A DNA stretch of 64,000 bases from Rhizobium halophilum (GTDB taxonomy: Bacteria > Pseudomonadota > Alphaproteobacteria > Rhizobiales > Rhizobiaceae). Shown here one piece after another: positions 57,364 to 64,000 of the stretch; within the stretch, counting starts at the first letter, position 1; each line of letters opens with the position of its first letter. The stretch is from assembly GCF_021648825.1 (NCBI RefSeq), contig NZ_JAKJHS010000002.1, positions 558,001 to 622,000 on the forward strand, in the 5' to 3' direction. The notes under the pieces were generated by a model that made no database searches, was not told the origin of the DNA, and saw nothing but the letters and a program-made list of their open reading frames with translations. A program made the position numbers and the translations under genes.

Positions 57364-58377
57364 ATGACCGCCGTCAATCCCCTTCACGAACTGCTGGCTG
57401 AAAAGGGCGTCCTGCTTGCCGATGGTGCTACTGGCACCAATCTCTTCGCCATGGGACTGGAGGCCGGAGAAGCTCCAGAGCTCTGGAATGACAGCCAGCC
57501 TGAGAAGATCGAACGGCTGCATCAAGACTTCGTCGATGCCGGCGCCGATATCATCCTTACCAATTCCTTTGGCGGCACACGCCACCGGCTGAAGCTCCAC
57601 AAGGCCGAGGATCGCGTGTTTGAACTGAACAGGCGTGCGGCTGAACTTGCCCGGATGGTCGCAGACCGCGCCCCCCGCAAGGTCCTCGTGGCAGGGTCTG
57701 TCGGACCAACCGGGGAACTACTCGTGCCCCTCGGCACCATGACCTATGGGGACGCGGTGGCCGCCTTCGTGGAACAGATCGAAGGATTGAAGGCAGGCGG
57801 GAGCGATGTTGCATGGATCGAGACCATGTCCTCACCCGACGAGATCCGCGCGGCCGCCGAAGCGGCGGCCAAAGTCGGGCTCCCCTTCACTTACACGGGC
57901 TCCTTCGACACGGCGGGAAAGACGATGATGGGCCTCGACCCGAAGGATATCCACGGTGTCGCACAGGATATCGGCGAAGGACCGGCAGCGGTTGGCGCCA
58001 ATTGCGGTGTCGGGGCATCCGACATTCTCTCCAGCCTTCTCGATATGACTGCCGCCGATCCGCAGGCGATCACCATCGTCAAGGGAAATTGCGGCATTCC
58101 AGAGTACCGAGGCGCCGAGATCTATTATTCCGGAACACCGCCTTTGATGGCGGAATATGCCCGCCTGGCACGCGACGCCGGCGCGAAGATCATCGGCGGC
58201 TGCTGCGGCACCTCCTGTGAGCACTTGGCCGCCATGCGCCGGGCGCTCGACGATTACACACCGCGACCGCGTCCAACCATCGAGGAGATCGTCGAGCGCA
58301 TCGGGCCGCTCCGCAACAAGACGGCAAGCGAATCGGGCGGCGAGAGCACGCGCGAACGCCGCCGTCGAAGGACCTGA
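57364..58377 (+). CDS. Homocysteine S-methyltransferase family, betaine-homocysteine methyltransferase-like
   Basis: A 337-residue TIM-barrel methyltransferase. The barrel starts EKGVLLADGATGTNLFAMGLEAGEAPELW, and zinc ligands are in GANCGVG and GGCCGTS (three cysteines). GSFDTAGKTMMG and GTPPLMAEYARLA are also typical. It transfers a methyl group to homocysteine, giving methionine; betaine or a related methyl donor is likely but unproven. ATG 57364 has AAGGAG six bases upstream. A basic C-terminal tail (RERRRRRT) is unusual. The next gene begins three bases after its stop. Confidence 0.9.
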   Translation: MTAVNPLHELLAEKGVLLADGATGTNLFAMGLEAGEAPELWNDSQPEKIERLHQDFVDAGADIILTNSFGGTRHRLKLHKAEDRVFELNRRAAELARMVADRAPRKVLVAGSVGPTGELLVPLGTMTYGDAVAAFVEQIEGLKAGGSDVAWIETMSSPDEIRAAAEAAAKVGLPFTYTGSFDTAGKTMMGLDPKDIHGVAQDIGEGPAAVGANCGVGASDILSSLLDMTAADPQAITIVKGNCGIPEYRGAEIYYSGTPPLMAEYARLARDAGAKIIGGCCGTSCEHLAAMRRALDDYTPRPRPTIEEIVERIGPLRNKTASESGGESTRERRRRRT

Positions 58378-58379
58378 CG

Positions 58380-58730
58380 ATGACGAACATCGCTCCCATC
58401 GCCAGTCGCGAGATGGTCGCCGACAGTCTGTCCGGCATGAGCGACGAGAACATGAGCTGGCTGAAGCTTCTGATGGACAATCCAACCTCGGATGACACCT
58501 TGCTCGACGGGCTTCACCTTTATCTCGACCGGCAGGCGGAGGCACGCTTTCTGAACTCCCTCAAGCTGCAGAAATGCGGAGACTGGATGGGCGATGCTGC
58601 CCCCGGACGCCTGCAGATCCGTCTGATGGAGGCTGCCAAGGCGAGCCAGCATCCGGCCTACCTCGCCTTCCGCGAGGGCTTGGTCAGCTCTGGCGGCCTG
58701 GAGCGAGCTTTTCCAAAGGCTGATGTGTAG
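58380..58730 (+). CDS. Hypothetical protein tightly linked to the methyltransferase
   Basis: A 116-residue soluble helical protein with no recognised domain. It contains MSWLKLLMDNPTSDDTLLDGLHLYLDRQAEARFLNSLKLQKCGDWMG and ends RAFPKADV. Its start is three bases after the preceding stop, so it is almost certainly cotranscribed and translationally coupled. One cysteine (in LQKCGDW). Role unknown; a small partner or assembly protein for the methyl-transfer enzymes is only inference. Confidence 0.7.
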   Translation: MTNIAPIASREMVADSLSGMSDENMSWLKLLMDNPTSDDTLLDGLHLYLDRQAEARFLNSLKLQKCGDWMGDAAPGRLQIRLMEAAKASQHPAYLAFREGLVSSGGLERAFPKADV

Positions 58731-59021
58731 CTGCCTTTAATGGAGCGTCCCCCCGTGGAACCGCAACTGCTGAAGCGTATCCACCCGGACAGGCGAAGGG
58801 ATGCACCCGTCGTCCGACCACCGGTCTCTCCCGCTTTCAAACAAGGCGACGTCTGATAGCCGTGCGCCCGAGGACCCGCCTTCCGCGGTCATGCAGGCCC
58901 AAGACGCAGGAGCCGTTCACCTCGGATTCTGCGGCTTGTAGTGAGGCCGCCACACCTCCGCCTGGATGAAGTCTGCCACCACATCTGCCCCGCCTTGCTC
59001 CCTGGCGGTTCCGGGACCCTT

Positions 59022-60593
59022 TCAGGTGAAGGCGTCTGCCATGGAGTCCTTGCGCTCCTTGATGAAGGCCAGCAGCGACTCGTCGATGACCGGATCAAGC
59101 GGCGGTGCTTCATATGAGTCGAGCCAGGACCGGCAGAGGGTATTTGCCCGCTCCTCTATCCGCTTCTCGCCCTCGATTTCCCACTGCTCAAACGAGTTGT
59201 TGTCCATCAGAGGCGATCGGTAGAAGGCGGTCTGAAAGTTTGCCTGCGTATGGGCGCAACCTAGGTAATGGCTTCCGGGCCCTACTTCGCGGATCGCGTC
59301 CAGCGCCTGTCCCGATTCGGACAGATCGATGCCTTCCGCCATCCTCTGCATCATGCCGAGTTGGTCCTGGTCGATCATGAACTTTTCATAGGAAGAGACG
59401 AGCCCGCCTTCGAGCCATCCCGCCGCATGCAGCACGAAATTGGTGCCGGCGAGCAGGGTCGTGTTCAGCGTATTGGCGGATTCATGCGCCGCCTGCGCGT
59501 CCGGCACCTTTGAGCCGCAAAGCGAACCGCCGGTACGGAACGGCAGGCCCAACCGCCGGGCAAGTTGTGCGGCTCCATAAGATACGAGCGACGGTTCCGG
59601 CGTACCGAAAGTCGGCGCGCCCGACTGCATCGAGATGGAGGCCGCAAACGTGCCGAAAAGGACAGGTGAGCCGGGCCGGATCAGCTGGGTAAGTGCGGCT
59701 CCTGCCAGAACCTCGGCCAGGATCTGTGTAAGGGTTCCAGCCACTGTCACCGGGCTCATTGCGCCCGCGAGGATGAACGGTGAGACCACGCAGGCCTGAT
59801 TGTGACGCGCGTAGACCTTCAACGCCCCGACCATGGTTTCGTCGAACACCATCGGTGAATTAGCGTTTATCAGGTTGAGCGTGACGCAGTTGTTCTCGAC
59901 GAAGTCATGGCCGAACACCAACTTGCACATTGCAATCGTGTCTTCAGCCCGCTCCGGCGCCGTCACCGACCCCATGAAGGGTTTGTCGGAATACTTGATG
60001 TGGCTATAGACCATGTCGAGGTGACGCTTGTTCACCGGAATGTCCACTGGCTCGCACACCGTCCCGCCTGAGGAGTGTATGGAAGGCGCCATATAGGCGA
60101 GTTTCACAAAGCTGCGGAAATCTTCGATGGTGGCATAGCGGCGATTGCCGTCGAGATCGCGTACGAAGGGCGGACCGTAGACGGGTGCGAATACGGTGGC
60201 ATTGCCGCCGATATGGACGTTCCTCGCGGGGTTGCGGGCGTGCCAGGTGAACTCCCGCGGTGCTGTCTTCAGCAATTCGCGGCAGAGCCCCTTGGGAAAA
60301 TGAACTTGCGGCCCTCTCACGTCGGCGCCTGCTTTCGCCCACAAGTCCAGCACCTCGGGATCGTCGCGGAATTCGATCCCGATCTCCTCCAGGATGAGGT
60401 CAGCATTGGCCTCGATCAGCGCCAGCCCCTCTTCGTCCAGCACATCGTAGACGCCGATCTTTCGGGTGATATAGGGCATGGGAACGCCGGGACCGCCGCC
60501 CGCACGGGACGCCCGCCGTCCTGCCGCGCCTCGCTCGCCACGCGAACGACGTCCGCCAGCAGCCGCTTCCGTGGATTGATTCAGCTCGTCCAT
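59022..60593 (-). CDS. MttB-superfamily methyltransferase without pyrrolysine
   Basis: A 523-residue member of the trimethylamine methyltransferase (MttB) superfamily. Family stretches include NLINANSPMVFDETMVGALKVYARHNQACVVSPFILAGAMSPVTVAGTLTQILAEVLAGAALTQL and SISMQSGAPTFGTPEPSLVSYGAAQLARRLGLPFRTGGSL. No in-frame TAG occurs, so pyrrolysine is absent, as in glycine betaine methyltransferase (MtgB) and relatives. It would move a methyl group from a quaternary amine to the cognate corrinoid protein. An Arg/Gly-rich N-terminal extension of about 35 residues is odd; MPYITRK (residue 39) is an alternative start. It is on the opposite strand to its neighbours. Confidence 0.92.
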   Translation of the reverse strand: MDELNQSTEAAAGGRRSRGERGAAGRRASRAGGGPGVPMPYITRKIGVYDVLDEEGLALIEANADLILEEIGIEFRDDPEVLDLWAKAGADVRGPQVHFPKGLCRELLKTAPREFTWHARNPARNVHIGGNATVFAPVYGPPFVRDLDGNRRYATIEDFRSFVKLAYMAPSIHSSGGTVCEPVDIPVNKRHLDMVYSHIKYSDKPFMGSVTAPERAEDTIAMCKLVFGHDFVENNCVTLNLINANSPMVFDETMVGALKVYARHNQACVVSPFILAGAMSPVTVAGTLTQILAEVLAGAALTQLIRPGSPVLFGTFAASISMQSGAPTFGTPEPSLVSYGAAQLARRLGLPFRTGGSLCGSKVPDAQAAHESANTLNTTLLAGTNFVLHAAGWLEGGLVSSYEKFMIDQDQLGMMQRMAEGIDLSESGQALDAIREVGPGSHYLGCAHTQANFQTAFYRSPLMDNNSFEQWEIEGEKRIEERANTLCRSWLDSYEAPPLDPVIDESLLAFIKERKDSMADAFT

Positions 60594-60833
60594 GTCTTCC
60601 TCGCCCTTGCGCCGGAGCGCCTGCCTTCAACTGAGCGATATGCTAGGATGACCCGTCGGGCCAGCCCCGCCTTTCTGCGCCACCCGCTTGCGCAGATCAG
60701 ACATCAATCTCCTCCGTCCCGTCGCTTTTCCATCAAGCGAAGGTCGTTTTCGAGGAAGTTGGAAAACTTTTTGCGTTTCATCATGTTCGGGTAGCAGGCA
60801 CAGTGGCGTGCCGACACCGAAGTGGAAGTGCGC

Positions 60834-61532
60834 ATGTCTGATGACGACATCATTCTCTCCGAACTCTCCGACGAGGAACTCGTGCAGCAAATGCACGACG
60901 ATCTCTATGACGGACTGAAGGAAGAGATCGAGGAAGCAACACGAATATTGCTCGATCGCGGCTGGGCCCCCTACGACGTCCTGACGAAGGCGCTGGTGGA
61001 GGGCATGCGGATCGTCGGCATTGACTTCCGCGACGGCATTCTCTTCGTTCCCGAAGTTCTTCTGTCGGCCAACGCAATGAAAGCGGGCATGACCATCCTG
61101 CGGCCACTGCTTGCTGCTACCGGTGCGCCAAAACAGGGAAAGATGGTCATCGGCACGGTCAAGGGCGACATTCACGACATCGGCAAGAATCTCGTCGGCA
61201 TGATGATGGAGGGGGCAGGCTTCGACGTCATCGACCTTGGCATCAACAATCCGGTCGAGAACTACCTGGAAGCCCTGGAGCGGGAGAAGCCAGACATCCT
61301 GGGAATGTCGGCGCTGCTGACCACGACCATGCCCTACATGAAGGTCGTCATCGACACGATGAAGGAAAAGGGTATCCGCGACGACTACGTCGTGCTCGTC
61401 GGTGGCGCGCCACTGAACGAAGAGTTCGGCAAAGCCGTGGGGGCAGACGCCTACTGTCGGGACGCGGCTGTCGCCGTGGAAACGGCAAAGGACTTCGTGC
61501 GGCGCAAGCACAATTCGCTTGGCGGACGATAG
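60834..61532 (+). CDS. Corrinoid (B12-binding) methyltransferase protein, MttC/MtbC-like
   Basis: A 232-residue corrinoid carrier. A helical cap (about 10-95) is followed by a Rossmann-like B12-binding domain with DxHxxG at D112-H114-G117 (KGDIHDIGKN) and a lower GG site (VLVGGAPLNEEFGKAVGADAYCRDA). The histidine is the lower ligand to cobalt. Start 60834 has GGAAG nearby; 60822 would add four residues. It is divergent from the MttB-like gene, which would methylate it, and upstream of the folate genes that could accept the methyl group. Confidence 0.94.
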   Translation: MSDDDIILSELSDEELVQQMHDDLYDGLKEEIEEATRILLDRGWAPYDVLTKALVEGMRIVGIDFRDGILFVPEVLLSANAMKAGMTILRPLLAATGAPKQGKMVIGTVKGDIHDIGKNLVGMMMEGAGFDVIDLGINNPVENYLEALEREKPDILGMSALLTTTMPYMKVVIDTMKEKGIRDDYVVLVGGAPLNEEFGKAVGADAYCRDAAVAVETAKDFVRRKHNSLGGR

Positions 61533-61537
61533 AAACG

Positions 61538-61562
61538 GTGGCCTCCGCCTAGCGGAGGCCAC
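61538..61562. terminator. Bidirectional terminator between the corrinoid-protein and entericidin genes
   Basis: GTGGCCTCCGC (61538-61548) and GCGGAGGCCAC (61552-61562) form a perfect 11-bp stem with a 3-base loop between two convergent stops. Confidence 0.8.
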
Positions 61563-61568
61563 TTGAGA

Positions 61569-61727
61569 TTATTCTGCAGCGTTAGCGACGTTTTGGCCGG
61601 CAGCCTGCGTCGCGTCAACGGCATTTGCCGTGTCCGCGCCCACACCGCGAATGGTGTTGCCGCACGAGCTGAGAGCGGCGGCGGTTACAAAAAGAGCGGC
61701 GATAACCGTGACTGTCTTGGACGTCAT
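61569..61727 (-). CDS. Entericidin A/B-family small lipoprotein
   Basis: A 52-residue lipoprotein. The signal ends in a lipobox (LSSC), then GNTIRGVGADTANAVDATQAAGQ, the entericidin core. EcnA/EcnB form an antidote/toxin pair of lipoproteins in enterobacteria; single copies in rhizobia have unclear roles. GGAG precedes ATG 61727. It is divergent from the DUF1638 gene with only 14 bases between the start codons, which is short for two promoters. Confidence 0.85.
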   Translation of the reverse strand: MTSKTVTVIAALFVTAAALSSCGNTIRGVGADTANAVDATQAAGQNVANAAE

Positions 61728-61741
61728 GATAAAGTACTCCA

Positions 61742-62383
61742 ATGGTTGTCGATCAAACAAAGGTGGAACATTGTCTTCCGCCACAGGAACGCCTCAATCA
61801 GGAAAAGGTTCACGTTATTGCGTGCGGCGCGATTGCGCGTGAGATTTTGGCAATCTGCGACCAGCACGGTCTCCACCACATCGACCTCCAGTGCCTGCCG
61901 GCGATCTGGCACGCTTATCCGCAAAAGATCGTTCCCGGACTGGAAGAGGCGGTTAGGGATGCACGTGCAAAGGGCTTCGAGAAGATCTTTTTCGCCTATG
62001 CCGATTGTGGCACCGGCGGCGACATCGACCGGCTCTGCGAGCGCGAGGGAATCGCCCGCATCGCCGGACCTCATTGCTATTCCTTCTTTTCCGGCAACGA
62101 CATTTTCGAGGCCAAGGCAGACGAGGATCTGTTGAGCTTTTTCTTGACCGACTTCCTCGCGAGACAGTTCGATGCCTTCGTCATTGAGCCGCTTGGGCTC
62201 GATCGGTATCCGCAGCTGAAAGAGGCTTATTTCGGCAACTACCGAAAACTTGTTTATTTGAGCCAGGAGGCAGACGAGGCGCTTCAGGCAAAGGCGAAAG
62301 CTGCGGCCGATTACCTTGGGCTCGAATACGAATATCGTGTCACCGGGTATGGCGACCTGACGCAGTCCTTGCGGACACTTTAG
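61742..62383 (+). CDS. DUF1638 family protein
   Basis: A 213-residue soluble protein of the DUF1638 family. VHVIACGAIAREILAICDQHGLHHIDLQCLPAIWHAYPQKI and FAYADCGTGGDIDRLCEREGIARIAGPHCYSFFSGND are characteristic, with several conserved cysteines and histidines that could bind metal. Function is unknown; the family recurs near corrinoid methyltransferases, which fits this location between the corrinoid protein and folate genes. The start at 61742 lies 15 bases from the divergent entericidin start, so it may begin further downstream. Confidence 0.85.
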   Translation: MVVDQTKVEHCLPPQERLNQEKVHVIACGAIAREILAICDQHGLHHIDLQCLPAIWHAYPQKIVPGLEEAVRDARAKGFEKIFFAYADCGTGGDIDRLCEREGIARIAGPHCYSFFSGNDIFEAKADEDLLSFFLTDFLARQFDAFVIEPLGLDRYPQLKEAYFGNYRKLVYLSQEADEALQAKAKAAADYLGLEYEYRVTGYGDLTQSLRTL

Positions 62384-62504
62384 GGGAGAACGCCAAGTCC
62401 GGCGACAGTATCGATGCGCGTCGTTTTTGCTCTGTGCGACGTCGTGGCAAGCGCAGTCCCTGCCCCGCCCCCCGTGCATGCTGCTGAAAAACAGGGAGCA
62501 GTGC

Positions 62505-62807
62505 ATGGCCGACCGTATCGTCGTCTACTGGCGGGACATTCCGGCGCAGGTGATCATCAAGCAGGGACGCAAGACGGCCAAGCGCGAGCTTTCGCTCCGC
62601 TTCACCGAGGCGATCGACATGTGCGCCATGCGCAGCGGTGCAGCCGAAACGGACAACTATCTGGCGGAGTGGCGAAAAGGTGATCCGGTCGCGGTCTCAG
62701 ACGACCTGGAAGCCGAGGCAGACAAGGCGGCCGCCGAGCTGGAAGCGGCCTACGGCAAGGAGCGCCTTGTTGGCCTGGTGAAGGCCGGAGGTCGCGAGCA
62801 TGCCTGA
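62505..62807 (+). CDS. Small 'virulence factor' family protein
   Basis: A 100-residue protein of the Virulence_fact (PF13769-type) group. It opens MADRIVVYWRDIPAQVIIKQGRK, continues LSLRFTEAIDMCAMRSGAAETDNYLAEWRKGDP, and has a charged helical tail. The family name is historic and gives no function. It overlaps the next gene by eight bases and is translationally coupled to the MTHFR-like proteins, which suggests a role in one-carbon transfer here. CAGGGAG lies upstream of ATG 62505. Confidence 0.8.
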   Translation: MADRIVVYWRDIPAQVIIKQGRKTAKRELSLRFTEAIDMCAMRSGAAETDNYLAEWRKGDPVAVSDDLEAEADKAAAELEAAYGKERLVGLVKAGGREHA

Positions 62808-63405
62808 GACTTCCGCGCCAAGCCCTGCAGGCGACAAGCCCAAGATCGGGAATGCCGGCGCGGCCAAGAAGGCAGCCACCGGCGCGTATGTGCCCGGTGA
62901 TGTCTCGCCCAACCGCCGCGTCCAGCGCCGCTACTCGATCCGGCTTTGGTCGATCCGCCATTCGCGTCTGCTTGAATGGTTCTATGCCCGGTTCGCCCAG
63001 GCGTTCCTGCTGCTGCACCCGGTGTGGAAGGCCATCGGCTACAGCCGGGTCGAAGCGCCCGTCACCTTTGTCGAGAAGCGGGTAAAGGGCATGCTGTTCG
63101 ACTGCCGCATGTGCGGCCAGTGTATTCTGTCTTCAACCGGCATGTCCTGCCCGATGAACTGTCCCAAGCAGCTGCGCAACGGCCCCTGCGGCGGCGTGCG
63201 CGCCAATGGCAACTGCGAGGTCGAGCCGGACATGCCGTGCGTCTGGGTGAAGGCCTGGGAAGGGTCGCGCAACATGGTCAGGGGCGATGCGATCCTGAAC
63301 GTCCAGCGACCAGTCAACCAGTCGCTGCGGGAAACCTCGTCCTGGCTGCGGGTGACGGCGGAGGCCGCCGCGCGTCGGCAAGCATCCGAGGGTGCCGCCC
63401 CATGA
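62800..63405 (+). CDS. Cysteine-rich protein of the MTHFR C-terminal type
   Basis: A 201-residue protein matching the C-terminal cysteine-rich domain found with some methylenetetrahydrofolate reductases. Residues 100-150 hold a cluster (CRMCGQCILSSTG, SCPMNCPKQLRNGPCGGV, NGNCEVEPDMPCVWVKAW) that could bind an iron-sulphur cluster and/or zinc. A basic N-terminal segment (RRVQRRYSIRLWSIRHSRLLEW) may contact membrane or partner. It overlaps metF by four bases, so both chains probably form one complex, as in MetV/MetF-type reductases. Confidence 0.85.
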   Translation: MPETSAPSPAGDKPKIGNAGAAKKAATGAYVPGDVSPNRRVQRRYSIRLWSIRHSRLLEWFYARFAQAFLLLHPVWKAIGYSRVEAPVTFVEKRVKGMLFDCRMCGQCILSSTGMSCPMNCPKQLRNGPCGGVRANGNCEVEPDMPCVWVKAWEGSRNMVRGDAILNVQRPVNQSLRETSSWLRVTAEAAARRQASEGAAP

Positions 63406-64000
63406 GCCTGGACCTCCATCCGACCGATCTCGGCGCTCCGCTTGACCCCCTGCCCGGCCATTCCTCGCGCGGGCGGCTGGAACGGGTGCTGCGCCGCGGC
63501 GAATTTGCGGTGACCGCGGAACTCAATCCTCCGGATAGTGCCAACCCGCAGGATGTCTATGACCGCGCAGCCGTCTTCGATGGTTGGGTCGACGGGATCA
63601 ACGCCGTCGACGCGTCCGGCGCCAATTGCCACATGTCCTCTGTCGGCATCTGCGCCCTGCTGACGCGCATGGGATACGCGCCGATCATGCAGATCGCCTG
63701 CCGCGACAAGAACCGCATTGCGATCCAGGGCGACGTGCTCGGCGCCTCCGCCATGGGCGTGCAGAACATCCTCTGCCTGACGGGAGACGGCGTGCAGGCG
63801 GGCGACCAGCCGGGCGCCAAGCCTGTTTTCGACCTAGACTGCATGTCGCTTTTGGAAACGGTCCGCACCATGCGCGACGAAGCGAAGTTCCTGTCTGGTC
63901 GAAAGCTAACCACGCCGCCCAATGTCTTCCTCGGCGCCGCCATCAATCCCTTCGCGCCACCCTATGACTTCCGGCCCTACCGCCTGGCGAAGAAGATCGC
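63402..64000 (+). CDS. Methylenetetrahydrofolate reductase, N-terminal part
   Basis: The first 199 codons are present; the frame runs off the window end. It is a MetF-type TIM barrel: RRGEFAVTAELNPPDSANPQDVYDRAAVFDGWVDGINAVDASGANCHMSS, then ACRDKNRIAIQGDVLGASAMGVQNILCLTGDGVQ, with the catalytic-acid glutamate in TAELNPP. It interconverts methylene- and methyl-tetrahydrofolate. Its ATG overlaps the preceding stop (ATGA). Paired with the cysteine-rich protein and near a corrinoid system, it may run in the oxidative direction to recover one-carbon units from methyl-THF. Confidence 0.9.
   Translation, partial: MSLDLHPTDLGAPLDPLPGHSSRGRLERVLRRGEFAVTAELNPPDSANPQDVYDRAAVFDGWVDGINAVDASGANCHMSSVGICALLTRMGYAPIMQIACRDKNRIAIQGDVLGASAMGVQNILCLTGDGVQAGDQPGAKPVFDLDCMSLLETVRTMRDEAKFLSGRKLTTPPNVFLGAAINPFAPPYDFRPYRLAKKI

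Noticed and set aside
58889..59113. Minus-strand open frame of 74 codons overlapping the mttB-like 3' end
   Set aside because: It overlaps the real gene in another frame and is Arg/Ser-rich shadow sequence; the in-frame extension reported separately is the better observation.

Overview
The window looks like chromosomal DNA from a member of the Rhizobiaceae or a close relative. It is GC-rich and compact. Three features point there: an acpXL-fabZXL-fabF2XL-fabF1XL-adh-lpxXL cluster for very-long-chain acylation of lipid A, FnrN/FixK-type anaeroboxes upstream of cco (fix) genes, and Zur-regulated znuABC. I saw no rRNA, tRNA, CRISPR array, transposase or prophage gene.

Layout. 1-3.6 kb: end of an SMR efflux gene, a secreted hypothetical, and a minus-strand run crcB, RluA-type pseudouridine synthase, HAD phosphatase and ATP12 chaperone. 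3.6-6.7 kb: a small secreted protein, a CelD-like GNAT protein, and a copper pair (YcnI-PCuAC fusion plus a DUF2946-like protein). 6.8-11.5 kb: a promoter and tandem glycine riboswitch ahead of gcvTHP. 11.6-15.1 kb: small genes (cold-shock protein, rpsU and unknowns), a DUF922 protease-like protein and a PRC-barrel protein. 15.2-20.6 kb: dusA, a gamma-carbonic anhydrase, zur-znuB-znuC facing znuA across two Zur-like boxes, and an RcnB-like protein. 20.7-33.7 kb: a nine-gene minus-strand carbohydrate operon (ABC importer, GH2, isomerase/epimerase, two oxidoreductases, GH43) divergent from a LacI regulator, with matching operator-like palindromes beside both transcription units. 33.8-35.2 kb: gnd.

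35.3-46.8 kb: the cbb3 oxidase locus, split into ccoGHIS and ccoNOQP by three plus-strand genes (SRPBCC, alanine/glycine symporter, VOC). Two of its genes are broken as given: ccoI by a one-base frameshift and ccoP by an in-frame amber codon between its two haem c domains. 46.9-52.3 kb: the lipid A VLCFA cluster. 52.5-53.3 kb: fnrN with two anaeroboxes. 53.3-55.7 kb: nucleoside hydrolase, TauE/SafE-like transporter and cobU.

56.2-64 kb: a one-carbon region. It holds an orphan betaine-type periplasmic binding protein, a homocysteine methyltransferase, a small unknown protein, a non-pyrrolysine MttB-superfamily methyltransferase, its corrinoid protein, an entericidin, a DUF1638 protein, a small 'virulence factor' family protein, an MTHFR C-terminal-type cysteine-rich protein, and the start of metF. 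Together these suggest corrinoid-dependent demethylation of a quaternary amine, with methyl groups passed to tetrahydrofolate and/or homocysteine. This is the most promising candidate for a poorly described system here. Most start positions were set by ribosome-binding sites; several genes (gcvT, rpsU, gnd) appear to start with TTG.
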